Shown here: positions 43,020 through 52,326 of the stretch, piece by piece | How the letters are laid out: every line of letters starts with the position of its first letter | How positions within the stretch are numbered: the first letter of the stretch is position 1 | Assembly (NCBI RefSeq): GCF_018271995.1 | Contig: NZ_JAGUCO010000003.1 | Location: 372,001 to 436,000 of the forward strand | From: Carboxylicivirga linearis | Lineage (GTDB): Bacteria; Bacteroidota; Bacteroidia; Bacteroidales; Marinilabiliaceae | Length of the DNA stretch: 64,000 nucleotides | Reading direction: 5' to 3' | Translations under genes and position numbers: made by a program | The notes under the pieces: model-generated | What the model was told of the DNA's origin: nothing | Seen by the model: only the letters and a program-made list of their open reading frames with translations | Database searches by the model: none

Positions 43020-44642
43020 ATGATGAAGCTTAAGTATGTATGTCTTGTTGTAGTTTTGTTAATGAGTATTCATTCATTTGCTCAGTTGCAAAGCCATTAC
43101 GAAGATTATCAATACTCTCCTTTTGAACGATACGTTTACCAGCCGGGTAATAATTTTCATTCTTCAGTTAGGCAATATCGGATGGATGAGTTGAATAAAA
43201 TGTTTAATACCGACTCTGTTTTGTACGATGGTTTAAGAGTTCCTTCGGGTAATTTGAACTTCTGGAAACGTATATTCAATGATGATTTGATTCAATTAAA
43301 GAAGGATGATATTCATATTGTAATTAATCCATTATTTAATTTCGAATATGGAAAAGAAAATATTGAAGGTAAAACAACCTATTCGAATACTCGAGGATTA
43401 TTTATAGAAGGAAATATTGGCAAACACCTTCATTTTTATACCGATTTTCTAGAAACTCAATCAGTAGTTCCGAATTATATAGATGACTTCGCCAATGAGT
43501 ACAATGTTATGCCAGGCTGGGGTAAGCGCAAGAATTATGGTGAAAATGGTCATGACTTTGCAAATGTAACAGCGTACATAGCATTTGATTTTGCCAAATA
43601 CTTTAGTCTGCAATTAGGAAATGGTAAGCATTTTTTTGGAGATGGACACCGTTCGATGTTATTGTCAGATGTGGCATTCAGCTATCCTTACGTAAAACTA
43701 ACAGCTGACTTTTGGAAGATTAAATACACCGTTTTGTACAACAAAATGTTGGAATACGACGAAACAAAGGTGCCCAATGACTATAGATTTCCGGGTAAGT
43801 ATGGAGTGTTCCAGTATCTTGATTTTAATATAGGTAAACGAGCAAGCTTAGGTTTCTTTGCCAGTGTTGTATATGCCGAACAGGACACTACTGGTTATAG
43901 AGGATTTGACTGGCATTATCTTAATCCGGTGGCTTTTATGCGACCTGTTGAGTATGCTTTAGGCTCGCCGGATAATATAACATTGGGTTTTAATGCCAAA
44001 TACATTGCAGCCAAGTGGCTGACTTTTTACGGTCAGTTTGTGTTAGGTGAATTTAAAGCCGATGAAGTGTTTGGTGGGACTAAATGGTGGGCGAACAAAA
44101 ATGGGTTTCAGCTTGGATTTAAGACCTTTGATTTATTTGGTATTAAAAAATTGGACGTGCAGGCCGAATATAATCAGGCGCGTCCGTATTTGTATTCGCA
44201 TTATACAGGTGTTTATTCTAACTCGCATTATCAGCAACCATTGGCTCACATATTGGGAGCAAACTTTCGAGAAGGTTTTGGATTAATAAAATATCGTCAC
44301 CGTCGTTGGATGTTTAAAGCTGAATTAATGACAACTATGTATGGTGAGGATTATGGCGATGGAGTAAGCTGGGGTAAAAATGTGATTGTGGGAAGTAACA
44401 ATAGACCCAAGGACGAAAACGGAAGGTATATTGAGTATGGACATGTAATTGGTCAGGGATTAAAAACTTATGTTTACAATGCTGATTTTAATGTTAGCTT
44501 TTTAATTAATCCTCGAAATATGTTCAATATTGTGGCTGGAGCTCGCTTACGTAAACTCACAAATGACTTATATATTGAAGAAACCCAACACTTTTATTTT
44601 GGTGTCAGGACTTCAATAAAAAGTATCTATAACAACTTCTAA
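43020..44642 (+). CDS. Gliding motility protein RemB-like outer-membrane protein
   Basis: 540 residues with signal peptide (MMKLKYVCLVVVLLMSIHSFAQ). Conserved stretch LFIEGNIGKHLHFYTDFLET, then FSLQLGNGKHFFGDGHRSMLLSDVAFSYPYV, is the Wzi/RemB-like barrel core seen in gliding Flavobacteria and in non-gliding relatives. A barrel C-end (YFGVRTSIKSIYNNF) has an aromatic finish. RemB of Flavobacterium is a mobile surface protein needed for gliding; the exact function here is unknown. A structured RNA and its terminator lie directly upstream. Confidence 0.82.
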   Translation: MMKLKYVCLVVVLLMSIHSFAQLQSHYEDYQYSPFERYVYQPGNNFHSSVRQYRMDELNKMFNTDSVLYDGLRVPSGNLNFWKRIFNDDLIQLKKDDIHIVINPLFNFEYGKENIEGKTTYSNTRGLFIEGNIGKHLHFYTDFLETQSVVPNYIDDFANEYNVMPGWGKRKNYGENGHDFANVTAYIAFDFAKYFSLQLGNGKHFFGDGHRSMLLSDVAFSYPYVKLTADFWKIKYTVLYNKMLEYDETKVPNDYRFPGKYGVFQYLDFNIGKRASLGFFASVVYAEQDTTGYRGFDWHYLNPVAFMRPVEYALGSPDNITLGFNAKYIAAKWLTFYGQFVLGEFKADEVFGGTKWWANKNGFQLGFKTFDLFGIKKLDVQAEYNQARPYLYSHYTGVYSNSHYQQPLAHILGANFREGFGLIKYRHRRWMFKAELMTTMYGEDYGDGVSWGKNVIVGSNNRPKDENGRYIEYGHVIGQGLKTYVYNADFNVSFLINPRNMFNIVAGARLRKLTNDLYIEETQHFYFGVRTSIKSIYNNF

Positions 44643-44660
44643 AATAACCTGGAGGATGAA

Positions 44661-44999
44661 TTAATCATCTTCCATGTCATCCTCTTCAATTACTTCTTTC
44701 ATGTAATCTACATCGGCATATTTTTCTGAGTAATCTTCTTTTGCGCTGCTTTTCAGATTTCCATCATCATTGTAGTCATCATCATCTTCAATGATTTGTT
44801 CTGCTTCAACAGTACTCATTTTTACCAGAAAATAACTATCATCTGTTTCAAAAGGAAGCGCGCTAATCATTTGGCCATCCTTGTAGGAAAATCTGATAAG
44901 ATTTTCGCTGAAGCCATAAGGGTAAGTTAATTTTATTTGTTCCTTAATGGCATCGTCCAATTTTTTGTAGTCCTTTATTATTCTTGGTTTGTTGCTCAT
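44661..44999 (-). CDS. Conserved acidic hypothetical protein
   Basis: 112 residues. N-terminal half (KPRIIKDYKKLDDAIKEQIKLTYPYGFSENLIRF) is helical and basic, followed by two beta strands (ALPFETDDSYFLVKMS). The C-terminal 40 residues are acidic (EDDDDYNDDG, DYMKEVIEEDDMEDD). I do not recognise its family; the composition suggests an intracellular protein that binds a basic partner. Converges with the RemB-like gene; a weak GGAGGATG/CATCTTCC stem sits between them. Confidence 0.65.
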   Translation of the reverse strand: MSNKPRIIKDYKKLDDAIKEQIKLTYPYGFSENLIRFSYKDGQMISALPFETDDSYFLVKMSTVEAEQIIEDDDDYNDDGNLKSSAKEDYSEKYADVDYMKEVIEEDDMEDD

Positions 45000-45371
45000 A
45001 GCTATACAATTAATCGATAAACATGTTTCTCTTTAACACTGAAAATTAATAGATTGCTCTCTTAGCTTGCCTTTCAAGCTTTTATTGTTTTACTATACTA
45101 CTTTATAAAAGGTTTGTGATTTTATAAAATATTCAGGTAATCAAATCAAATTTAATTACCATTCATTTTGGGGTAAGGTTTCTAAATAAATTTAATGAAT
45201 AAAAATCAGACATTAGTTAATTACAATTATGCGTTTAACTTAAAACATCACTTTCCTCTTTGAGTGAGGAAATAGTTAATCTTAATTAGTGTTTCGAACG
45301 TATTGTTGTATAGTTGTTTGACTATTACTAAAGTGTTTATTTAATATTAAATTTATCTATCAACAAGTAAT
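45000..45371. other. Intergenic region, one simple hairpin
   Basis: 370 AT-rich bases upstream of the minus-strand hypothetical gene and downstream of mutS2. The only structure seen is TTTCCTC/GAGGAAA at 45252-45272 with a 7-base loop. No gene or repeat recognised. Confidence 0.45.
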
Positions 45372-45413
45372 AAAAAAAACCTGTAGCACCAAATAGGGCC
45401 ACAGGCTTTTTTT
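45372..45413 (-). terminator. Intrinsic terminator of mutS2
   Basis: AAAAAAAACCTGT (45372-45384) pairs with ACAGGCTTTTTTT (45401-45413, one mismatch). The minus strand continues into T-rich sequence, 20 bases after the mutS2 stop. Confidence 0.8.
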
Positions 45414-45432
45414 GAAAAAATTATCAGTTTTT

Positions 45433-47922
45433 TTATTCTAGTTCAACAATGGTAATTCCACTTCCTCCTTCCTGAATATGGGCATCGCGGAACTTATGTA
45501 CAAACGGAATGGTAGCCAATTGTTCTCTTATTAAAGTACGAAGTATACCATTACCTTTACCATGAAGTATTTTTAACTCGTGAGCTTCGCAAATGACAGC
45601 CTCGTCAATGTGATTAATAACCATTTGAATAGCCTCCTCGGCACGATATCCTCTCAGGTCAATATCGGGTTTAAAGCTAAGTTTTCGCTCCCGTACCTTG
45701 TTTGATACATTGGAAATAGTTTGATTATTGGTTTGTGAAGATGGTTTTTTGCCCGTTTTCACTTTTTTAAGGCGATTGACTTTTACCTTGGTTTGAATAT
45801 TACCAAAAGCAACAGTTGCTTCTTTACCATTTACAGATAGAACCTCACCCGGAAGAGATTGGCCTTCGAGCTTTACTGTATCTCCTTTAACAATGGTTTC
45901 AACTACAATCTTTTTCGGTTTGTTGATTGGTTGTTCAGCTGCTTGTTCTTTCTCGTCTTTTCGTTTAGCCTTGCGCTTTTCGCGATCTTGTATCTGACGA
46001 ATTTTCTTCTCTATTTTAGCATCATTCTCCTTTTTGTCTGATGCTTTTTCTTTAAAATCATCCAGTTTCTTACGAGCCAGCTTAGTTTTTTCTTTTTCAG
46101 CTTGAGTTTCTTTAATGGTACGGATGGTTTTTTCAATTTCTTTATTGGCATTTGACAGAAGCTGATCAGCTTCCAGTCGGGCCTTTTCCATTACATCTTT
46201 TCTTTCTTTCTTAATATTCTGAAGCTCGAGCTGGTAGCGTTCTAGAACATCGCCAAGCTTTTTTTCATTAATGCGGATGGTATTTCTCTTTTGCTCCCAA
46301 TAGCGTTTGTCACGAACTATTTCACGCAAGTTTTTATCGTAATCAACATGCTCCTGACCAATTTTATCTTTGGCACTGCTAAGAATACTTTCCGGTAGTC
46401 CTATTTTACGTGCTATTTCAAAGGCAAAAGATGATCCGGGTTGAGCTATTTGTAATTTATACAACGGCATTATTCTACCGGTGTCGAAAAGCATCGCTCC
46501 ATTTTCAATGCCTTCAGTTTGTGAAGCCATATGTTTCAGATTGGTGTAATGGGTTGTGATAACTCCATATACACCTTGTTGGTTCAATTGCTCCAGCACA
46601 CTTTCGGCAATGGCTCCACCTAACATAGGCTCAGTACCTGTACCAAACTCATCAATCAAAATCAATGTTTCTTTTTTACTGTAACGTAAAAAATGTTTCA
46701 TATTGAATAGATGAGAACTGTATGTACTTAGGTCGTTTTCAATGGATTGTTCATCGCCAATGTCGATAAAGATATCTTGAAAGAATCCCATTTTTGATCC
46801 TTCGTGCATGGGCACCAAGCAACCACATTGAAACATGTATTGAAGTAAGCCAACTGTTTGCAAACAAACTGATTTACCACCTGCGTTAGGACCAGATATT
46901 AATAGAAGACGCTGTTTGGGATCTTTTAATTCAATATCCAGCGGTATAACTTCTTTTTTTAATTCTTTAAACTGTAGATGCAGTAAAGGGTGCTTACTCT
47001 CGCGCCACTCAAAACTCTGACTATTATGAAATTCTGGTAGAGTTGCATCAATATTTAGGGCAAACCTGGCCTTTGCTCTAATGAAATCAATGGTTCCCAT
47101 AAAACGGTATGATTCCAGTAGATCATTGATATAGGGACGTATCTGATCAGCTACTTCAATTAAAATACGAACAATCTCACGACGTTCGGCATATTCTAAT
47201 TCACGTACTTCATTATTAATCTCTACAATTTCTGTTGGCTCAATAAAAGATGTTTTTCCGGTGGCTGATTCATCTTGTACAATCCCTCCCAGCTTTCGTT
47301 TGTTGGAAGATGGAATAGGAATAACAGAACGTCCGTCTCGAATGGCTACATTTACGTCTGCTTCAACAAGGCCATCTTTTTTTGCCTTCCGTAATATGGC
47401 ACTTAATTTTCTGGAAATACTGTTCTGTTTCGAAAGAATTTCTTTTCGAATTCGAGCTAATTCGGGCGAAGCGTTATCTTTTAGCTTGCCAAACTTATTT
47501 AATAAGAAATCAATTTTATCCTGCAAAAAGGGAAAAACAGCGACATTGGCTACCAATGCTTTCAGTTCGGGATATTCTTCGTCTTCTTTTTTATTGAAAA
47601 AGCGTACAATATCGCTGATGGTTGTGAGTGATCGAAGTAAATCAAACAGTTCCGACTCTTCCATAAAGCGGCCTTCAGTGCGTATGCGAAGTAAGGGTTC
47701 GCGAACATCAATAAAGTAACTTAAGGGAAAGTTATCCTCTTCCAGACAAATTTTTCTGAATTCAAATGTTTGCAATTGATTCTGACGTGTCTCATCAAAA
47801 TTGGTACTAAACTGCATTTCATCTACCACCTCTTTTCCAAGGCTACTCATGCAGTTGTTTTTGATGTACTCGCGAATGCGATTAAACTTTATCTTCTCTT
47901 CGAAATTAGCAGGATAAATCAC
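45433..47922 (-). CDS. mutS2: Endonuclease MutS2 with C-terminal Smr domain
   Basis: 829 residues. The MutS core has Walker A GPNAGGKSVCLQTVGLLQYM, Walker B ETLILIDEFGTGTEP and TTHYTNLKHMAS. A long charged coiled coil with Lys/Glu runs lies at about residues 525-665 (ERKDVMEKARLEADQLLSNA onward). The C-terminal Smr domain is DIDLRGYRAEEAIQMVINHI with LKILHGKGNGILRTLIREQL, the nuclease motif HGKGNG. Family roles are suppression of recombination and, in Bacillus, rescue of collided ribosomes. The N-terminal mismatch-binding domain of MutS is absent, as expected for MutS2. Confidence 0.95.
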   Translation of the reverse strand: MIYPANFEEKIKFNRIREYIKNNCMSSLGKEVVDEMQFSTNFDETRQNQLQTFEFRKICLEEDNFPLSYFIDVREPLLRIRTEGRFMEESELFDLLRSLTTISDIVRFFNKKEDEEYPELKALVANVAVFPFLQDKIDFLLNKFGKLKDNASPELARIRKEILSKQNSISRKLSAILRKAKKDGLVEADVNVAIRDGRSVIPIPSSNKRKLGGIVQDESATGKTSFIEPTEIVEINNEVRELEYAERREIVRILIEVADQIRPYINDLLESYRFMGTIDFIRAKARFALNIDATLPEFHNSQSFEWRESKHPLLHLQFKELKKEVIPLDIELKDPKQRLLLISGPNAGGKSVCLQTVGLLQYMFQCGCLVPMHEGSKMGFFQDIFIDIGDEQSIENDLSTYSSHLFNMKHFLRYSKKETLILIDEFGTGTEPMLGGAIAESVLEQLNQQGVYGVITTHYTNLKHMASQTEGIENGAMLFDTGRIMPLYKLQIAQPGSSFAFEIARKIGLPESILSSAKDKIGQEHVDYDKNLREIVRDKRYWEQKRNTIRINEKKLGDVLERYQLELQNIKKERKDVMEKARLEADQLLSNANKEIEKTIRTIKETQAEKEKTKLARKKLDDFKEKASDKKENDAKIEKKIRQIQDREKRKAKRKDEKEQAAEQPINKPKKIVVETIVKGDTVKLEGQSLPGEVLSVNGKEATVAFGNIQTKVKVNRLKKVKTGKKPSSQTNNQTISNVSNKVRERKLSFKPDIDLRGYRAEEAIQMVINHIDEAVICEAHELKILHGKGNGILRTLIREQLATIPFVHKFRDAHIQEGGSGITIVELE

Positions 47923-48040
47923 TGTACTTATTTTTTTGCAAAAATAGAAAAATAAAACAGCGTTTAGGTAATCAATGTTTCGGCATTTAGCTGAATCAAT
48001 AAAAAAGACAAAAAAATCGTATTTTTTTTGGATAAAGGTA

Positions 48041-48071
48041 TTGACATCGCATCAGGAAGGCTTTAATTTTG
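48041..48071 (+). promoter_or_regulatory. Promoter of the small RNA at 48.1 kb
   Basis: TTG (48041-48043), 20 bases, then TAATTTTG (48064-48071), a near-perfect housekeeping promoter with no gene after it except a terminator 100 bases on. Confidence 0.7.
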
Positions 48072-48077
48072 ATATTG

Positions 48078-48199
48078 CAACTTAAAAAAAAGGCTCTCCT
48101 GGTCCCCAAATATAGAAACATTCGGATGTGTGTGAGGTTTAGGTTAGAATTTTTTTCTTAGAATGTTTCTCGCCTGTCTCCCAAAGACAGGCTTTTTTT
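48078..48199 (+). ncRNA. Candidate small RNA (about 120 nt)
   Basis: The region has a clear promoter and ends in a perfect terminator, GCCTGTCT/AGACAGGC (48172-48192) plus seven T. GAAACATTC (48115-48123) pairs perfectly with GAATGTTTC (48161-48169). A purine/pyrimidine-rich single-stranded stretch (GGCTCTCCTGGTCCCC, 48092 on) lies before it. No reading frame. It lies between mutS2 and a small repeat protein, both on the other strand. Unassigned family. Confidence 0.6.
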
Positions 48200-48222
48200 A
48201 TGTCTAAATTTTAGTTTAGAGC

Positions 48223-48247
48223 AAAAAAAAAAGGCCCGAAGGCCTTT
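48223..48247 (-). terminator. Intrinsic terminator of the small repeat protein gene
   Basis: AAAGGCC-CGAA-GGCCTTT stem with a run of ten A on the plus strand, T on the minus strand. It lies 4 bases beyond the stop codon. Confidence 0.92.
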
Positions 48248-48250
48248 CTA

Positions 48251-48631
48251 TTAGTCAATTAATATTTCGTTTTGCTGATTTGTTGAATCGCTGTTTTCAA
48301 CCAGATTTTGTTCCAGCATCTCATCCAAATTAATGGTTTTCTTTTGATAAGGTTTGTAGTTTTTAGCATTCGGACCTTTCAAAGCCATCTTGTTTTCATC
48401 GGCTGAAACTTTTACAGTTTCTGATTCATTGTAATTCTTTGCCCAAACCTGGTTGTTCTTTGCTTTTCCGCCGGTTACTGTTTCATTATTATTGGTAACT
48501 ACCTCACTTTTGTTTGATTTATTAATCCATACTTTTTCGTTTTTGGCCTTAGGACCATATACTCTGTTTTGATTCTGAGCAAAAGATAAAGATGCGATGC
48601 TTAATAAAGCTACTACTAAAATACTTTTCAT
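48251..48631 (-). CDS. Small secreted protein with three G-x-x-AKN repeats
   Basis: 126 residues: signal peptide (MKSILVVALLSIASLSFAQ), then three similar units: GPKAKNEKVWINKSNKSEVV, GGKAKNNQVWAKNYNESETV and GPNAKNYKPYQKKTI. The C-terminal 25 residues are acidic (LDEMLEQNLVENSDSTNQQ). The repeated unit is G-x-K/N-A-K-N-x-x-V-W about 30 residues apart. Not recognised; probably periplasmic. Promoter not obvious. The terminator directly after the stop confirms a real unit. Confidence 0.65.
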   Translation of the reverse strand: MKSILVVALLSIASLSFAQNQNRVYGPKAKNEKVWINKSNKSEVVTNNNETVTGGKAKNNQVWAKNYNESETVKVSADENKMALKGPNAKNYKPYQKKTINLDEMLEQNLVENSDSTNQQNEILID

Positions 48632-48799
48632 ATCTACTTATTTTTTATTGTTATTTTCTGATGTAAAAGTAGATGTATAAGGTGCGCACATCAATTCCAC
48701 CTTTTTGGTATATTTTAATACGCGTAAGTCTGTAGGGAATTATCCGTATTTATACTGAGTTTAATTGTTGGGTGTATTTTAAGTGACAGATAATGAGTG

Positions 48800-49420
48800 T
48801 TATAATAATCCTAGTTGCGTAGCCTTGGTAATCAATTCTGCAGTATTTTGTACGTCAAGTTTCTTTAAAATATTGCTTCTGTGTGTTTCAATTGTACGTT
48901 TACTAACAAATAATTGATCGGCAATTTCTTTGGTGGTTAATCCCTGTGCAACCAGTTTTAATACCTCTTTTTCGCGCTTTGAAATTTTTTGAGTATTGCT
49001 TTCAATGTTTACCGCCTCAATCATTAGATGTGATACATCTTTATTAAAGTACTTTTTACCATTAAATACCTGTTCAATCGCTTCGGTTAATTCTTCCGGA
49101 CCACAATCTTTAAGAAGATAGCCGTAAGCACCATTTCTAATGGCTTGAACCACATATTGTCCTTCGTTATGCATGGTTAATACAATGCTACGGATTGAAG
49201 GATGTGATTTTCTTAGTAACAATAAAGCCTCTAAGCCGTTTGTTTCGTTCATTGAAATATCAAGCAAACAAATATCAACTTCCGATTCATCAAGTTTATT
49301 CAGTAATTCTTCAACAGAAGCCGTTTGGTGCACCACTTCAATAGTATTTGACTTTTCAAGTAGCATAGCAATGCCGCTTCTAAATAAATCATGGTCGTCG
49401 GTTATACTTACTTTTATCAT
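48800..49420 (-). CDS. NarL/FixJ-type response regulator
   Basis: 206 residues: receiver domain (residues 1-120) with DDHDLFRSGI and phosphorylatable Asp in VDICLLDISMNETNG, Lys in YGYLLKDCGPEELTEAI, then a LuxR-type helix-turn-helix (ISKREKEVLKLVAQGLTTKEI, FVSKRTIETHRSNILKKLDV). It is a transcription activator controlled by the histidine kinase whose gene overlaps it by 4 bases, so the kinase gene is translated first. The target is unknown; the pair sits alone. Confidence 0.93.
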   Translation of the reverse strand: MIKVSITDDHDLFRSGIAMLLEKSNTIEVVHQTASVEELLNKLDESEVDICLLDISMNETNGLEALLLLRKSHPSIRSIVLTMHNEGQYVVQAIRNGAYGYLLKDCGPEELTEAIEQVFNGKKYFNKDVSHLMIEAVNIESNTQKISKREKEVLKLVAQGLTTKEIADQLFVSKRTIETHRSNILKKLDVQNTAELITKATQLGLL

Positions 49421-51141
49421 AGTGGTCGATTTGTTTCAAATTCAATTTCAATAGTTGTACCTCTTTTATCAGATGATATATCTAGATGACCTTTAAACAT
49501 ATGAACACGTTCTTTTATATTCATCAGCCCGTTACCCAGGGTAACCTTATTCATGTCAAATCCAATACCATTATCTGCAATATATATATTAACCTGGTTA
49601 ACAAATTCGGTTATTGATAATTTTATTTCAGTGGCATGTGCGTGTTTGAAAGCATTGTTTATCGATTCCTGAATAATACGAAAGGCATTAAGTGATAATT
49701 CTAATGGTATATTCGATTCATCTTCTTTATCGGACATAAAGATGATTTGACATTGGTTGGTACTGGGAAGTTGGTCAATAAAACTTTGTGTAGCGGCTAT
49801 CAGTCCGAAATCTTTTAATACGGATGGCATTAGATTTACAGATATTTTACGCACTTCTTCAATAATGTTTTGTACCCGTTCCTCAACTATTTTATTATTA
49901 ATATCGGTTTGTGAAATCAAAAGCTTAAGGTTCGTAAGTAAAGGTCCAATGCTGTCGTGAAGCTCCTTACTTAAACGACCTCGTTCTTTTTCTTCGCCGG
50001 CCATTAATAATCGCTGACTTTTATTTTGCACTTGTCGTTCACGCTCTTGAATCTCAATCAGCTGGTTTTTCATGTTGTTTAAACTACTAACCAATCGATC
50101 ATCAGCACTGCGCATTACCATGTTTTTATTGAATTGGCCATTTGCAATGTGATTAGCAAAATCAATTATTTCTTCGGTGTTGTTTATTAATGATTCAAGC
50201 GTTGTGAATAAACTACCAATTTCATCTTTTGCCTGGTAAACCGGAATAGTTGTTTTTTCTCCTTTTGATATGCTGGTAATAGCTCTTTTTATTTTTAGTA
50301 CCGGATTAACTATGAACCATGCAATTATGCCGGATAAAATAAATATGCCTATGGCAATAAGCGCCGAGATAAAATAGATACGCCTTTCCATTTCCTTTAG
50401 CGGCATAAGAGCTTCGTTTACATCAATTTCGGATAGGACAATCCATTTTAATCCATGAAAATGAAATGGAGAAAAGGAACTGAACACTTCTTTGTTTCTG
50501 TAATCTAAATGTCTGGTGACACCTTCACCATTTGATTGAGCAGTGATAAAAGCTTCGGTTCGGCTTTCAATTTTTGTTGGAATAGAGTCTATCCAAAAAC
50601 GAGATTGGCTTCGCATGAAACCATCATTACCCACAATGTAAGTTTCACCTGTTTCACCCATTCCGGTGCGTTCAAATAGAACATTCTGTATAGATTGAGG
50701 AGTAGAATAATATGTATAAATAAGATTTTGCTGTGCAAGATGATAGGCAAGATGTATTTTCCCATCATTAACCTTTGCACTAATATCTTCAATAATGATG
50801 GAATCGTTTATGAGAGTCATTTTCTCTGCCAGTTCATTATTGATGATGATGGAATCGATATGTATAAAACGGTCAGCTGCCAAAGCATCCAAATAATCGC
50901 TGTTATCGATATGTGAATGCATGGTTTGAATTTCCAGGATATGACTATTTAATATTCGTTCTATTTGAATGGTTTTTAAATGTCTGATGGAAGAAAGCTG
51001 CAATAAAATACGTTCCTGCAATGCATTTTTAAACTGCTGAGCTAAAACTACAGAAACCAATGCTATTATTGAGATAGCAAAAATATTTAGCAAAAGTGCT
51101 ATCTTAAATCGTATGCTTAAGTTTCGTATTTTTCTTAGCAT
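49417..51141 (-). CDS. Membrane sensor histidine kinase (HisKA_3 type)
   Basis: 574 residues. First membrane helix 14-34 (ALLLNIFAISIIALVSVVLA), an extracytoplasmic Cache-like sensor region (about 35-260), second helix 262-285 (ISALIAIGIFILSGIIAWFIV), HAMP linker (INPVLKIKRAITSISKG-like segment), then RLSKELHDSIGPLLTNLKLL with the phosphorylated histidine and a C-terminal ATPase (FRIIQESINNAFKHAHATEI, NGIGFDMNKVTLGNGLMNI). It overlaps the response regulator gene by 4 bases, forming one two-component pair. Signal unknown. Confidence 0.92.
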   Translation of the reverse strand: MLRKIRNLSIRFKIALLLNIFAISIIALVSVVLAQQFKNALQERILLQLSSIRHLKTIQIERILNSHILEIQTMHSHIDNSDYLDALAADRFIHIDSIIINNELAEKMTLINDSIIIEDISAKVNDGKIHLAYHLAQQNLIYTYYSTPQSIQNVLFERTGMGETGETYIVGNDGFMRSQSRFWIDSIPTKIESRTEAFITAQSNGEGVTRHLDYRNKEVFSSFSPFHFHGLKWIVLSEIDVNEALMPLKEMERRIYFISALIAIGIFILSGIIAWFIVNPVLKIKRAITSISKGEKTTIPVYQAKDEIGSLFTTLESLINNTEEIIDFANHIANGQFNKNMVMRSADDRLVSSLNNMKNQLIEIQERERQVQNKSQRLLMAGEEKERGRLSKELHDSIGPLLTNLKLLISQTDINNKIVEERVQNIIEEVRKISVNLMPSVLKDFGLIAATQSFIDQLPSTNQCQIIFMSDKEDESNIPLELSLNAFRIIQESINNAFKHAHATEIKLSITEFVNQVNIYIADNGIGFDMNKVTLGNGLMNIKERVHMFKGHLDISSDKRGTTIEIEFETNRPL

Positions 51142-51231
51142 TGGGCTGTGTTTGTGGTTTTATTGTTCAGCTGTAACAATATAAAATAAAAAGTTGATAT
51201 TTATAAGCAGTTGTTAGACTTGGCCCCATCA

Positions 51232-51801
51232 TTATGGGTTTAAGATTCTACCGGCATAGTTATCGAGGGCTTCAAATAGCTTAAGAGGAGATAGTGTTCG
51301 CCATTTGACAGCTGATAACTGACCGCCGTATAGCATATAGTAGTTTAGGTTGATTTTATCGAATTCGGCCATTACATGTTCTCTAAAATTAACCGCCATA
51401 ATCCAGCCATCTTCAATGTCATTGAACCAATCTTCGTAGTAGGAGTCGTCAGAGTAATGAAAGTTCAGGATGTTTTCTCCAATGAGTACAAATTTTTGAA
51501 TTCCATTATCTTCCAGATGTTCAATAATATTACGTTTGAGGTGCATGATGTCGTTGTACAGGCAATCGTTCCATTCGCCCATTAATTCAATAATACAACA
51601 ATTTAGTTCATAATTGATATATAATATTTTAAGGTATAAGGTGGAAGAACCAAACTCATCCCATTTGGGGTGGATGTAATGATCGTAAATAGTATTTCTG
51701 CATAAATACTCATCAAATACCTGACCGTAGAATGGTGAATTAACATCTTCGTTTGCCTTATATATATTTTCCCAGCGATTGTATGGTTCTATATTTTGCA
51801 T
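51232..51801 (-). CDS. Hypothetical protein, acidic/aromatic
   Basis: 189 residues, no signal peptide. It is rich in Asp, Glu and aromatic residues, with clear mixed helix/strand content (YLKILYINYELNCCIIELMGEWN, IIEHLEDNGIQKFVLIGENIL, NYYMLYGGQLSAVKWRTLSP). I do not recognise a family; its readable, well-folded look suggests a conserved cytoplasmic protein of this lineage. It is 96 bases downstream of the sigma/anti-sigma operon, beyond its terminator. Confidence 0.65.
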   Translation of the reverse strand: MQNIEPYNRWENIYKANEDVNSPFYGQVFDEYLCRNTIYDHYIHPKWDEFGSSTLYLKILYINYELNCCIIELMGEWNDCLYNDIMHLKRNIIEHLEDNGIQKFVLIGENILNFHYSDDSYYEDWFNDIEDGWIMAVNFREHVMAEFDKINLNYYMLYGGQLSAVKWRTLSPLKLFEALDNYAGRILNP

Positions 51802-51847
51802 ATGGCAAAAATAATTAAAGTCAATGGGGTGTCAATTGGTAGATAAT

Positions 51848-51878
51848 AAAAAAGCGAACCCCATAAGATTCGCTTTTC
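51848..51878 (-). terminator. Intrinsic terminator of the sigma/anti-sigma operon
   Basis: AAAAGCGAA (51850-51858) pairs with TTCGCTTTT (51869-51877). Minus strand followed by T-run from the A-run 51848-51853. Confidence 0.82.
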
Positions 51879-51896
51879 TATGTTTACTTTTTTAAT

Positions 51897-52319
51897 TTAC
51901 AAGTTGGCCAGGCGATTTAGAATTTTATCTAAACCTAAAAGAAATACTATTCCAATTGCCACGAAATAAACCATTGATGGTATTTGAGCGAAAATAGTAA
52001 ATACCTGCTTAAAGCTTTTGTTTAAAGAGCTAATGTCAAGTGTTTTAGTGTTAATTCCAAATTCGCCTAAGTATTGTTGAATAACAGTAGCGTCAGCTAA
52101 AAAGGTAATGGCCAAAACAGCCATGGCAGCAATAATAACCCACCATCTGTTTTGCTTATTTATAATTGGCTGATAGGTTTGAGGCTTTTCAACCCAATCA
52201 TGTAAAACCCGATTCATCGCGTTTTGCTTGATGGAGGCTGGAGCTTCCTCAGGAGTGAAATCCTTAAACAGATCCCGTATCAGCTTATCTTCATCGTTAT
52301 TTATCTTCCTATTCATCAT
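51897..52319 (-). CDS. Anti-sigma-like membrane protein of the ECF operon
   Basis: 140 residues. Cytoplasmic N-terminal half (NDEDKLIRDLFKDFTPEEAPASI), a membrane helix at about 61-80 (RWWVIIAAMAVLAITFLADA), and a second near the end (MVYFVAIGIVFLLG). It lacks the zinc anti-sigma HxxxCxxC motif. Its position directly after the sigma gene (gap 7 bases) and the topology suggest it holds the ECF factor at the membrane; this is inference. The pair shares the promoter at 52914-52940. Confidence 0.7.
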   Translation of the reverse strand: MMNRKINNDEDKLIRDLFKDFTPEEAPASIKQNAMNRVLHDWVEKPQTYQPIINKQNRWWVIIAAMAVLAITFLADATVIQQYLGEFGINTKTLDISSLNKSFKQVFTIFAQIPSMVYFVAIGIVFLLGLDKILNRLANL

Positions 52320-52326
52320 CTCAAAT

